Shown here piece after piece: positions 27,157 through 35,893 of a stretch of DNA of 64,000 nucleotides (the first letter of the stretch is position 1; the number at the start of each line of letters is the position of its first letter). A model generated the notes under the pieces. That model worked only from the letters and a program-made list of their open reading frames with translations. It ran no database searches and had not been told where the DNA came from. Position numbers and translations under genes: made by a program. The stretch comes from JBKBUF01 sp046290815 (lineage in GTDB: Bacteria > Bacteroidota > Bacteroidia > Cytophagales > Cytophagaceae), in contig JBKBUF010000025.1 of NCBI GenBank assembly GCA_046290815.1, positions 9,365 to 73,364 on the forward strand, written 5' to 3'.

Positions 27157-28446
27157 ATGCAGGCACCCGCAATTGAGTTTAAGAGCAGAGAAGAAATAAA
27201 GGCTTTTCAGGAGGCAGAACTAAAAAAGCTTATCCAGTATGTTAATCAGAATTCTGTTTTTTATAAAGAACTTTTTGCTAAACATAAAATTAATCCTCAG
27301 GCAATAAATAGCCTAGAAGATCTTGCAAAAATTCCTACAACCTCCAAATATGATCTTAATCAGAGGAACAATGATTTTATCTGTGTAAATCCTGTCAGGA
27401 TAATCGATTATGTTACTACCTCCGGTACATTGGGAGACCCTGTCACTTTTGCTTTGACAGATAAGGATCTTGACAGACTTGCATACAATGAAGCAATTTC
27501 CTTTTTGTGTACAGGGTGCAATGAAAATGACGTTCTTCAGCTCATGACAACCATTGACAGGAGATTTATGGCAGGGCTGGCTTATTTCCTTGGTGCCCGT
27601 AAGCTAGGAGCGGGAATTGTAAGGGTGGGATCCGGAATTCCTGAACTGCAATGGGATACTATCAAAAGATTAAACCCTACTGCGTTGATCGCTGTTCCTT
27701 CTTTTCTGTTAAAGCTTATTGAATATGCAGAAGCCAATGGAATTGACTATAATGCTACTAGTATAAAAAAAGCTATTTGTATAGGGGAACCTATAAGAAA
27801 TGAAGATTTTTCTTATAACACGCTGGGTCAAAAGATTACCGAAAAATGGAATCTACGGCTATTTTCCACTTATGCTTCGACAGAAATGGTTACAGCATTC
27901 ACAGAGTGTCAGGCTGGTCAGGGAGGGCACCATCATCCTGAGCTTATTATTGTGGAATTTCTGGATGACGATGAGTTGCCTGTAAAAGAAGGAGAGGAGG
28001 GAGAGGTAGTGATCACCACTCTGGGTGTGGAAGGTATGCCATTAATAAGGTTTAAAACAGGGGATATTTGCAGGGCAAATTATGAAAAGTGTTCTTGTGG
28101 AAGAACAAGTCTTAGGCTGGGCCCGATAGTTGGAAGAAAAAATCAAATGCTCAAATATAAGGGTACCACTCTATATCCACCTGCATTATATGATTTGTTA
28201 AATGATATACAGTACGTAGAAAATTATGTGGTGGAAGTGTTTACCAATTCGATCGGAACAGATGAGATTTTGATTAGGGTAGGGACAAACCATGCTTCCG
28301 ACGCCCTTGAGAAAGAAATAAAAGACCATTTCAGGGCAAAACTAAGGGTTGCACCTATGATCAAATTTGAGCCTGTAGAACTTATTCAAAAAATTCAAAT
28401 GCCTGATACGAGCCGAAAGCCAATAAAGTTTTTCGACAGGAGGTAA
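27157..28446 (+). CDS. Phenylacetate-CoA-ligase-like AMP-ligase (aryl starter activation)
   Basis: The ATG at 27157 (MQAPAIEFKSREE) is chosen over a GTG at 27130 that overlaps the previous gene. The 429-residue adenylating enzyme resembles phenylacetate-CoA ligase: ATP-binding YVTTSGTLGDPVTF, STYASTEM and the hinge region near GDICRANYEKCSCGR. The cysteines in that last segment (YEKCSCGR) are usual for this subgroup. Aryl polyene clusters use an adenylating enzyme to load 4-hydroxycinnamate onto an ACP, and the ammonia-lyase gene at 33391 would supply that acid. Loading onto CoA instead of ACP cannot be excluded. Confidence 0.85.
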   Translation: MQAPAIEFKSREEIKAFQEAELKKLIQYVNQNSVFYKELFAKHKINPQAINSLEDLAKIPTTSKYDLNQRNNDFICVNPVRIIDYVTTSGTLGDPVTFALTDKDLDRLAYNEAISFLCTGCNENDVLQLMTTIDRRFMAGLAYFLGARKLGAGIVRVGSGIPELQWDTIKRLNPTALIAVPSFLLKLIEYAEANGIDYNATSIKKAICIGEPIRNEDFSYNTLGQKITEKWNLRLFSTYASTEMVTAFTECQAGQGGHHHPELIIVEFLDDDELPVKEGEEGEVVITTLGVEGMPLIRFKTGDICRANYEKCSCGRTSLRLGPIVGRKNQMLKYKGTTLYPPALYDLLNDIQYVENYVVEVFTNSIGTDEILIRVGTNHASDALEKEIKDHFRAKLRVAPMIKFEPVELIQKIQMPDTSRKPIKFFDRR

Positions 28447-28580
28447 TTTTGTCAATATTATTTTTTGCAAAAAAAATAATGGCAGTTGTTTTAATTTTAA
28501 CGTACTATTTGAATAATTTTTCGTTATTTTTAATCAAATTTTAATCTTAAACCTAATTAAATTTAAACCGAGATACATTT

Positions 28581-29198
28581 ATGAAAAAAATGAAAAATTT
28601 GTTAGTGGTTATGCTTCTTATGGTATTTGCAACCACTGTGAATGCGCAAAAAATTAAACAGGAATCTGGTAACCAGGATTTTTTGAAGGGACAGTCTGAA
28701 ATTAATATTGTATATGTTTATGACGGAATGAAAATCGGAAGAAAAGGTAAACCTGAATCTGAGTATACAGCAGAAAAAGTAGCTGATCACAATAAAAAAG
28801 AACCTGGAAAAGGTGATAAGTGGCTTGAGAATTGGAAAGGCGCAAGAACTCAAAGATATGAGCCTAAATTCGAAGAGCTTATCAATGATGTATTAAGCAA
28901 AAAGAATGTGAAGTTTTCTCAAAACAGCAAAGCAAAATACACTTTGATTGTAAAAACTACTATGACAGAGCCAGGCTTTAAAACTCCTGTAGCTAGCCAG
29001 CCTGCACTTGCAGATTTTGAATTTATCTTCGTGGAAACAGAGAATCTTTCTAAAGAACTTTCAAAAATGTCTTTGAAATCTGTAATGGGAGCACAGGCTA
29101 TGGGATTTGATTTTGATGCAGGTAGCAGAATTCAGGAATCATATGCTAAAGCAGGTAAAATGCTAGGAAAACATTTAGCAGGTACAGTATTTAAATAG
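28581..29198 (+). CDS. Secreted protein of unknown function
   Basis: This 205-residue protein has a signal peptide (MLLMVFATTVNAQ after a basic start) and a mixed alpha/beta body without known motifs. It begins INIVYVYDGMKIGRKGK and contains YTLIVKTTMTEPGF, which suggests a small periplasmic domain. It is followed by a textbook terminator and preceded by 134 bp of AT-rich DNA, so it is probably transcribed alone. Its place inside the pigment locus may be coincidental. Confidence 0.75.
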   Translation: MKKMKNLLVVMLLMVFATTVNAQKIKQESGNQDFLKGQSEINIVYVYDGMKIGRKGKPESEYTAEKVADHNKKEPGKGDKWLENWKGARTQRYEPKFEELINDVLSKKNVKFSQNSKAKYTLIVKTTMTEPGFKTPVASQPALADFEFIFVETENLSKELSKMSLKSVMGAQAMGFDFDAGSRIQESYAKAGKMLGKHLAGTVFK

Positions 29199-29218
29199 TT
29201 ATTCCTGATTTTCAAATT

Positions 29219-29253
29219 AAAGGAGGTTGTATCAAATACAACCTCCTTTTTTT
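29219..29253 (+). terminator. Intrinsic terminator
   Basis: AAAGGAGGTTGTA (29219-29231), 5-base loop, TACAACCTCCTTT and a continued T tract. Stem of 13 bp, perfect. It could also act on the converging DUF5686 gene because the opposite strand also ends in T residues. Confidence 0.9.
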
Positions 29254-29282
29254 ATTTATCCTGATAATTCTGGTAATTCTGG

Positions 29283-31733
29283 TCAGAAATCCAGATGTAC
29301 AGTTCCCTTTATGAAGAACCTGTTTGCGCCCGGCTTGTCCAGATAACTTAACCTCTGGATATAATCTATCCTGAACACCCTGAAAATATTTTCTATACCT
29401 ATTCCGGCTTCGGCAAACGGACCTTGAGATAAATCCGAAGTGATAGAAGGCAACTCAAACTCTCTTGCGTTTCTGTTTCTAAGGCTTCCATACACCATTC
29501 TTCCTGATATGACCTCTCTCCACTTTAATTTTCTGATGCCGGGAATTCTGTTAAGCAGATAACCTTCCAGGTGCTGGCTCACATTGAGAGAAGCATATTG
29601 GTCGCTGACAAATTCAAAAAAGTTCATTGTATTGAATATGTTTTCATCCAGGAAAAAGGTCTGATTGCCCGGATGCATTTCAAGAATAGGATAGGGTACA
29701 TTTCCCCATATTTTTCCTCCTTCTATTCTATATCTGAATTCCCCAATACTTCCTGTCTTCATTCTGTGCCTTATGTTAAGAATAGCTTTTTGGTAATCAT
29801 AATCTGCACCAAAAATATTTTTAAAGCCCCAGACCAGACCAAGATCGAATATCGGATAGTTGCTTCCCAGGCTTAATAAATTATAGTCGCCTCGTAGGAA
29901 TTTTTCTTTATATCCGAAGTGTGTAAATAAAGTAACTTCACTGGTAGTTAGGTCAGGAATATTCCATCGGAAGCCATTTTCAGCTCGCTCAAATGATAAT
30001 TTTCCCAATGGACTCAGTTTGTTATGTTTGAATTGAATTCTGTTGCTAAATCCCTGAAACCATTCATGCTCCAAAAACAATCTGTATTCTGTGTTAAAGT
30101 TCAGTCTGTTTTGTGGAAATATCCTGAATATAGTAGCCAGCAGATTGTCGCTTTTTCTGAATACTGCATGACTTAAACCTAGTTGTTCAACATCATGTCT
30201 ATAGTGAGTGCCTACCAGTGTTCTTGGCCTGTGCTTAAAAAAATACTGAATGCCGGCTCCGTATTTCCACCTTTCATCCATTAAGCCGTACGCAACATGC
30301 CCTGTTATCAATATATTTTTATGAAGCTCAGGTGTGGTTCTGAGATTTAATTTTAATCTGCTCCCTTCTACAGGATTGTAATTGTACAATGTATAGTAAG
30401 GTCCTAATTCGAAATACCTGAAATTTTTATATCCTGTAAATACTGACAGGTAATTTTTAAATAAAGGTAATCTCCTGAGCGAATCTACCAAATGGTAAAC
30501 TGCAATTTCATTTTTGCTTAATGTATCATGTCTGATTTTATTCCAATACTCATCATTGTATTCATAAGCATTTTCGGCAAAGGTCGAGCTCTCTTTGTTT
30601 TTTGCTATAGGATTAGGATCAGAGAAGGTGAAATTCTTGTAGGAGGTATGTTTTTTAGCAAAGAACTTTTCGGTTTTAACAGCATGTGGCACTAAAACCT
30701 CACCATGGATAACCATCTGGTCTTCCAGTAAAAACCAGCAGTTGTTATATTGGTTGTAAACCTGTCTGAATTTTACATCAGTAATCAGATTGATATTGGC
30801 ATCAGAAGATATAATGGCTTCAATTTCCTTCACTGCAAAAGAAGAATCGGCAATCCACATGTTTCCTGTGAAAGTGAGTTCCTGTTTTCTTTTCGGATAG
30901 AATTTGATTTTGTAACACCAGTGATTGTCAATCAGGCTGCTATCTGTTAATTCATAATCATAATGTTTAAATGCGTTATCCGAAATTGGTGTAATAAAGT
31001 TTTTGTTGAATATCCTCATCAGGTTGACATGGATGTCTCTTTGTATAGCAAGATCAGTGAAAATGGCAGAAATGCTTTCATTTTTTATCCCTGAGACTTT
31101 CGCTGCAGTAACAAGTTCTTTTTCACCTGCCTCTTTAGAATAATAAACTTCAGAAACTGTTTCTGACAACAACACCGGAAGAAAAGGTTGACCTTCCGTG
31201 GAATCTATGTTATCAAAGAAAAAATTGAATGGCTGAAGCAGCTTTCGGTTTTTCAGTTTATCGGTTATATTTTTAATTCCGAATTTTAGCTTGCTATAAG
31301 TCTGATAATGGTAATCCGGTAAGTTTTGCTTTCTGTTTTTGTCTTTATTTTTTTGTGCACTTCTTATGATTCGGTAAGCAGGATTTTCCCCTGCAGTTAC
31401 CACAATCTCTGCAAGCTTCTGCACATTTGCTTGCAGTTGTATCAGCAGGTTTTGAGACTGATATAATTTGATGTTTATGTAAAATATGGTATACCCCAGA
31501 GATTCGAATACCAAAGTATCGCAGTTAGTTTTACCTTCTATGGAAAAATTTCCGTCAAGATCAGCTACTGTTCCGCAACTTCTGTCTTTAAAAAAAATAT
31601 TGGCAAAAGGAATTTCTTCCTTGGTATCGGCATCTATTATCTTCCCTGTTATTTTGGTTTTTTGGGCAAGGATATCCTGATAGGCACAGATCAATAATAA
31701 AAAGCAAAATGCAGCCCTTAAGCAAGGCTGCAT
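29283..31733 (-). CDS. DUF5686-type outer-membrane protein with carboxypeptidase-regulatory-like domain
   Basis: The ATG at 31733 is chosen because MQPCLRAAFCFLLLICAYQ is a signal peptide; an in-frame GTG at 31772 overlaps the stop of the flavoprotein gene upstream. The 816-residue product has a CarboxypepD_reg-like sandwich (about 25-105, ITGKIIDADTKEEIPFANI) followed by a DUF5686 region and an aromatic-rich beta-barrel portion ending IKGTVHLDF. In Bacteroidota such proteins sit in the outer membrane; their role is unknown. An 11-bp hairpin covers the start codon (31706-31736). Its close placement behind the halogenase-like gene suggests co-transcription on the minus strand. Confidence 0.82.
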   Translation of the reverse strand: MQPCLRAAFCFLLLICAYQDILAQKTKITGKIIDADTKEEIPFANIFFKDRSCGTVADLDGNFSIEGKTNCDTLVFESLGYTIFYINIKLYQSQNLLIQLQANVQKLAEIVVTAGENPAYRIIRSAQKNKDKNRKQNLPDYHYQTYSKLKFGIKNITDKLKNRKLLQPFNFFFDNIDSTEGQPFLPVLLSETVSEVYYSKEAGEKELVTAAKVSGIKNESISAIFTDLAIQRDIHVNLMRIFNKNFITPISDNAFKHYDYELTDSSLIDNHWCYKIKFYPKRKQELTFTGNMWIADSSFAVKEIEAIISSDANINLITDVKFRQVYNQYNNCWFLLEDQMVIHGEVLVPHAVKTEKFFAKKHTSYKNFTFSDPNPIAKNKESSTFAENAYEYNDEYWNKIRHDTLSKNEIAVYHLVDSLRRLPLFKNYLSVFTGYKNFRYFELGPYYTLYNYNPVEGSRLKLNLRTTPELHKNILITGHVAYGLMDERWKYGAGIQYFFKHRPRTLVGTHYRHDVEQLGLSHAVFRKSDNLLATIFRIFPQNRLNFNTEYRLFLEHEWFQGFSNRIQFKHNKLSPLGKLSFERAENGFRWNIPDLTTSEVTLFTHFGYKEKFLRGDYNLLSLGSNYPIFDLGLVWGFKNIFGADYDYQKAILNIRHRMKTGSIGEFRYRIEGGKIWGNVPYPILEMHPGNQTFFLDENIFNTMNFFEFVSDQYASLNVSQHLEGYLLNRIPGIRKLKWREVISGRMVYGSLRNRNAREFELPSITSDLSQGPFAEAGIGIENIFRVFRIDYIQRLSYLDKPGANRFFIKGTVHLDF

Positions 31734-31736
31734 TTT
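31706..31736 (-). promoter_or_regulatory. Hairpin covering the DUF5686 start codon
   Basis: AAAATGCAGCC (31706-31716) and GGCTGCATTTT (31726-31736) form a perfect 11-bp stem with a 9-base loop. On the minus strand it contains the ATG and is followed by GCTTTTTATT, so it could act as an attenuator, a terminator for the upstream gene or a translation block. Confidence 0.5.
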
Positions 31737-31768
31737 GAATTTAAATGTTGAATATTTATTAGTTAATA

Positions 31769-33010
31769 TCACTTATTAGCACTCGCCTCCATTTTAATGA
31801 CATGGGCAAGTGATTCAAGTACTCTGTCATGTTTTTTAACAAACGGATTGTTAAGGTCCCAGACATATCCTGCAAGTACTGAACAAATTTGCTTTTTTAT
31901 TTCAGGATTTGGGTTAGGAGCGAAGAATATATCCTGAAGTGTCCCTTTATACCAGCCCATGACATAGCTTCTGAAGGTATTTACCCCTTGCATTGTTGGT
32001 TCCATAAATTCTTTTTCCCAGTCAACTGAAGCGCCTTTTAATTGCTTAGATACTAATCTTGCTGCGGTTGCACCGGAAACGGTCGCCAGTGTTACTCCTG
32101 AAGAAAATATAGGATCCAGGAACTCTGTAACATTGCCTACAAGTACGAAGCCATCGCCATAAAATTTGTCAGTAGTAACTGACCAGCCTTCAATTGTTCG
32201 TGGTTCAAAAGCAAACTCAGTGCCGCTAAATCTTTTCACAATTTGTGGTTCTGTTTCTATCATAGCCCTTAGTTTTTCTTCAGGGCTTCCTTCAAATTTT
32301 TCGAAGAATTCAGGGTTCCCTACAAAGCCTAAGGAGGTGAGGCCATTGGAAAACGGAATTATCCATATCCATACCTCAGGTGCATGTGCGACTACAGTTA
32401 TCCTGTTTGGCTCGTTGTCAATATTTCGGTTTACATCCTTCACATGAGTGAACAATGTTTTTCTTGGCGGAAGATTGGATGGTCGGTCGAGGTTAAACAG
32501 TTTAGGTATTACTCTCCCATACCCGCTGGCATCTATGATGAATTTTGCTTCTATTTCACTTTTGTTGCCATCAGTATCCTGAACTGTAGTGACAGAATCA
32601 GAGCCATTGAAAACAATATTAGTTACTTCAGTTTCAAAATCAACAACTACCCCCTTAGATTGTAATTCTTCTGCAAGAGTTAAATCAAATTCGGCTCTGG
32701 GAACCTGCCAGGTCCACCCCCAGCCTTTGGTAAAGCTATTGGCAAAGTTGAAATCGCAAATGTTTCCGTTTTTAACGAATTTAGCTCCGAACTTTTCTTG
32801 AAAACCTTTTTTCTTTACGGCATCCAGGAGCTCCGCTTCTTCCAGCGCCTCCATACATCTCGGAAGCAGACTTTCCCCGATAACAAATCTGGGGAATTTC
32901 ATTTTCTCGACGATTTTTACTTTAAGACCGTTTTTATGTACTATTCCGGCTGCAACTGTCCCTGAAGGGCCTGCGCCAATCACAAGTACATCTACTATCT
33001 CTCTTCTCAT
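31769..33010 (-). CDS. Flavin-dependent halogenase-like FAD monooxygenase
   Basis: This 413-residue flavoprotein has an FAD-binding Rossmann motif (GAGPSG, residues 12-17), FPRFVIGESLLPRC, a conserved lysine in GFQEKFGAKF and the halogenase signature W-x-W-x-I-P at 214-219 (WIWIIP). DGFVLVGNVTEFLDPIFSSG is the second FAD-binding segment. The motifs place it with flavin-dependent halogenases and their hydroxylase relatives. Some flexirubins carry ring chlorine, so halogenation of the aryl ring is plausible; ring hydroxylation is the alternative. It diverges from the ammonia-lyase gene across a 380-bp region and is followed by the DUF5686 gene. Confidence 0.85.
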   Translation of the reverse strand: MRREIVDVLVIGAGPSGTVAAGIVHKNGLKVKIVEKMKFPRFVIGESLLPRCMEALEEAELLDAVKKKGFQEKFGAKFVKNGNICDFNFANSFTKGWGWTWQVPRAEFDLTLAEELQSKGVVVDFETEVTNIVFNGSDSVTTVQDTDGNKSEIEAKFIIDASGYGRVIPKLFNLDRPSNLPPRKTLFTHVKDVNRNIDNEPNRITVVAHAPEVWIWIIPFSNGLTSLGFVGNPEFFEKFEGSPEEKLRAMIETEPQIVKRFSGTEFAFEPRTIEGWSVTTDKFYGDGFVLVGNVTEFLDPIFSSGVTLATVSGATAARLVSKQLKGASVDWEKEFMEPTMQGVNTFRSYVMGWYKGTLQDIFFAPNPNPEIKKQICSVLAGYVWDLNNPFVKKHDRVLESLAHVIKMEASANK

Positions 33011-33390
33011 AAATATAATGGTAGTATTGGGTTATGTGTTAGTAAGGATAAAACGTTAAGGGTATGTTTACATTATCACCTGTAGGTGATTTTACGGCTT
33101 AAAGTCTAAAGGCCAACATAAAATTAGATAATTTGGGAGAACTGCAAAATAATAACTGTCATAAATGCCGGTGAAATTTTTTATTTCATAAGGAAATGAA
33201 TTTTTATACGGATTTCTCAAATTATTTATATTTTTACGATCTTTTTAAGAAAAGGATTACGATCAAGTAATTTTTATATGAAATACTTTTAACTGCTTAA
33301 AAATTAGAAAAAGTAATACGCCGGGGAACCAAAAGAAAGATTTTTTCCTTAGACAGGCTAACCGGTACTCAAAATATACCAAATACCCAG
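33011..33390. other. Divergent intergenic region between halogenase-like and ammonia-lyase genes
   Basis: No gene is seen in these 380 bp. A 7+2+7 inverted repeat lies at 33075-33090. A partial promoter match (TATATTTT, one mismatch from TAnnTTTG) lies about 160 bp before the ammonia-lyase start, without a clear -33 element. The rest is AT-rich. Confidence 0.5.
33075..33090. promoter_or_regulatory. Inverted repeat ATCACCT-gt-AGGTGAT, possible operator
   Basis: Perfect 7-bp arms with a 2-base centre, 65 bp upstream of the minus-strand halogenase-like gene. Size and symmetry suit a dimeric regulator, but no regulator is identified. Confidence 0.4.
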
Positions 33391-34929
33391 ATGATAATAA
33401 TCGGTGATAAGCACCTCAGTTTAAAAGATGTATCTAAAGTACTTTTAGATAAAGAGGCAATTCAGTTGCATGAACAGGCAATTGAAAGGGTTGGAAGAAG
33501 TTATAATTTCCTGAAAGATTTCAGTAAAGACAAATTGATTTATGGTATTAATACCGGTTTCGGCCCTATGGCTCAATATCGGATTGATGAAGAAAATCAA
33601 ACTCAACTTCAGTATAATCTGATAAGAAGTCATTGCTCCGGCACTAACAATCATTTATCTCCTCACTATACAAAAGCAGTTATGCTTGCCAGATTGAATT
33701 CCCTGATAAAGGGTTTCAGTGGTATCCATCCGGATGCGGTAAAACTGCTTCAGGAATTGATCAATAGGAATATAAGCCCGCTGATCTTTGAACACGGTGG
33801 TGTTGGAGCAAGTGGTGATCTTGTACAGCTGGCACACCTCGCTCTGGTTCTGATAGGTGAAGGAGAGGCTTATTTTGATGGGAAATGGCATAATACTTCT
33901 GAATTGTACGCCTCCCAAAAATTACAACCTCTTAAAATTTATATAAGAGAAGGTTTGGGTATCATGAATGGTACTTCTGCCATGACCGGTATCGGATTGT
34001 TGAATCTCTTATATGCATATCGACTGGTGGAGTGGTGTATTGTTGCCTCCTCCATGATCAACGAAATAGTGGAATCTTTTGATGATCACTTTTCTAAAGA
34101 GCTTAACCAGGTTAAAATGCATGCAGGTCAGTTGAAAATAGCCATGCATATGAATGAGATGGTGAAAGGAAGCGCCCTGGTAAGGAAAAGAGAGCAACAT
34201 CTTTATAATAGAAAAATCGAAGATACAGTACTTGTTGATAAGGTGCAGGAATATTATAGTTTAAGATGCGTGCCTCAGATTTTAGGTGCTATTTATGACA
34301 CAGTTGCCGGTTGTGAAAATGTACTTATAAATGAATTAAACTCTGCCAATGATAATCCTATAATCGACGCAGAAAATAAAAATATATTTCACGGAGGTAA
34401 TTTCCATGGAGATTACGTTTCCCTGGAGATGGATAAGTTGAAAATTGCCGTGGTTAAGCTTTCTATGTTGGCCGAAAGGCAATTAAACTATCTATTAAAT
34501 ACCAAACTGAACGATAAGCTTCCTCCGTTTGTTAATCTCGGAAAATTGGGGTTGAACTTCGGTATGCAGGGCGTACAATTTACTGCTACTTCAACTGTCG
34601 CTGAAAATCAGACGCTTTCATTCCCAATGTATGTACATAGTATACCAAATAATAATGACAACCAGGATATTGTAAGTATGGGTACCAATTCGGCTCTTCT
34701 TACTAAAAAGGTGGTTGAAAATACTTTTGAAGTACTTTCTATTGAGTTTATCACCCTTATTCAGGCTGTAGATTATTTAGGTTTTGCCGAACGCCTCGCT
34801 CCGGCCACAAGAAAGATTTATTCAGAATTGCGTCGGATTGTTCCAAAATTTGAAAGTGACTCTCCAAAATATAAAGAAGTTAGAGCTGTAAAAACGTATC
34901 TGATTGATAATAAAGCAAATATATTTTAA
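33391..34929 (+). CDS. Tyrosine/histidine ammonia-lyase family enzyme, probable TAL
   Basis: This 512-residue enzyme belongs to the aromatic amino acid lyases, whose MIO cofactor forms from Ala-Ser-Gly; here A140-S141-G142 in GVGASGDLVQL. YGINTGFGPMA near residue 50, LNSANDNPII and FHGGNFHGDYVSLEMD are further family motifs. Deamination of tyrosine gives 4-coumarate, the aryl starter of flexirubins, and this context strongly favours tyrosine. Histidine ammonia-lyase is the main alternative because the motif set overlaps, but no other hut genes are present. The gene sits alone before the fabG promoter. Confidence 0.88.
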   Translation: MIIIGDKHLSLKDVSKVLLDKEAIQLHEQAIERVGRSYNFLKDFSKDKLIYGINTGFGPMAQYRIDEENQTQLQYNLIRSHCSGTNNHLSPHYTKAVMLARLNSLIKGFSGIHPDAVKLLQELINRNISPLIFEHGGVGASGDLVQLAHLALVLIGEGEAYFDGKWHNTSELYASQKLQPLKIYIREGLGIMNGTSAMTGIGLLNLLYAYRLVEWCIVASSMINEIVESFDDHFSKELNQVKMHAGQLKIAMHMNEMVKGSALVRKREQHLYNRKIEDTVLVDKVQEYYSLRCVPQILGAIYDTVAGCENVLINELNSANDNPIIDAENKNIFHGGNFHGDYVSLEMDKLKIAVVKLSMLAERQLNYLLNTKLNDKLPPFVNLGKLGLNFGMQGVQFTATSTVAENQTLSFPMYVHSIPNNNDNQDIVSMGTNSALLTKKVVENTFEVLSIEFITLIQAVDYLGFAERLAPATRKIYSELRRIVPKFESDSPKYKEVRAVKTYLIDNKANIF

Positions 34930-34978
34930 GGGATTGTAATTGTTATGCACAATAAGAGCTATAAGCAGATATTTTCAC

Positions 34979-34986
34979 TATATTTG
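34979..34986 (+). promoter_or_regulatory. Promoter -7 element TATATTTG before the main pigment operon
   Basis: Exact match to TAnnTTTG, about 110 bp before the fabG-like start codon. No good -33 TTG is found at the standard distance, so strength is uncertain. It would drive the long plus-strand series starting at 35098. Confidence 0.5.
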
Positions 34987-35097
34987 CACTCTTAAAAAAA
35001 ATACCCCTTATAATAACCTCAATTTCAGATTAATGTTTAAAAATATTGAGGCGGATAAGTGGATGATAATTAAAACGTTTATAAAAAATCTATTTAA

Positions 35098-35826
35098 ATG
35101 AAATTTGCTTTAGTAACAGGCGGATCAAGAGGTATTGGCAGAGCCATATGTATTAAGCTTGCCGAAATGGGTTATAATATCCTGATTAATTATCAATCAA
35201 ATCAGACAGAGGCAGAAAAAACCCTTGAATTGATAAGAGCCAAAGGTGTAAACGGAGAATTAATGAAATTCAATGTTTCCAACCAACAGGAGGTAGAAAC
35301 CGTATTGGGAAGCTGGATAGAAAAAAATACAGATAAGACCATAGAGGTTTTGGTAAATAATGCAGGTATCCGTAAAGACAATCTGCTTATGTGGATGAAA
35401 GATGAGGAATGGAAAGAGGTTTTGGATATTAGTTTGAATGGTTTCTTCTATATTACAAGGTTGGTGATAAAAGGGATGTTGGTAAATAAATATGGTAGAG
35501 TAGTGAACGTTGTTTCTCTTTCAGGAATTAAAGGATTACCAGGTCAGACAAACTATTCAGCATCTAAAGCAGCTGTAATAGGAGCTACTAAGGCCCTTGC
35601 TCAGGAAGTTGGAAGAAGAGGGGTAACTGCAAATGCTGTTGCTCCGGGTTTTATTGCTACCGATATGACCAAGGATATTGATGAAAAACAATATAAAGCT
35701 CTAATTCCGGTAGCCCGTTTTGGAACAGCAGAAGAAGTTGCCGAAGCAGTCGGATTTCTGGCATCTCCCAAAGCATCCTATATTACCGGTGAGGTAATTA
35801 ATGTAAATGGAGGTCTTTATACGTAA
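35098..35826 (+). CDS. fabG: 3-oxoacyl-ACP reductase, FabG type
   Basis: This 242-residue short-chain dehydrogenase/reductase has the NADPH site TGGSRGIG (residues 7-14), NNAG and the catalytic S...YxxxK with Y153 and K157 in NYSASK. It would reduce the beta-keto group after each polyene extension. It is the only ketoreductase of the locus, so it likely serves the aryl polyene synthase. The product would be dehydrated by one of the hotdog proteins at 40672 or 51370. Primary fatty-acid FabG is an alternative but the context argues against it. Confidence 0.92.
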   Translation: MKFALVTGGSRGIGRAICIKLAEMGYNILINYQSNQTEAEKTLELIRAKGVNGELMKFNVSNQQEVETVLGSWIEKNTDKTIEVLVNNAGIRKDNLLMWMKDEEWKEVLDISLNGFFYITRLVIKGMLVNKYGRVVNVVSLSGIKGLPGQTNYSASKAAVIGATKALAQEVGRRGVTANAVAPGFIATDMTKDIDEKQYKALIPVARFGTAEEVAEAVGFLASPKASYITGEVINVNGGLYT

Positions 35827-35893
35827 AATTTACTTGTAATAATTATAGGTGAATGGTGTTATAAACCATCATCATCAACATTAAATAAAAACA

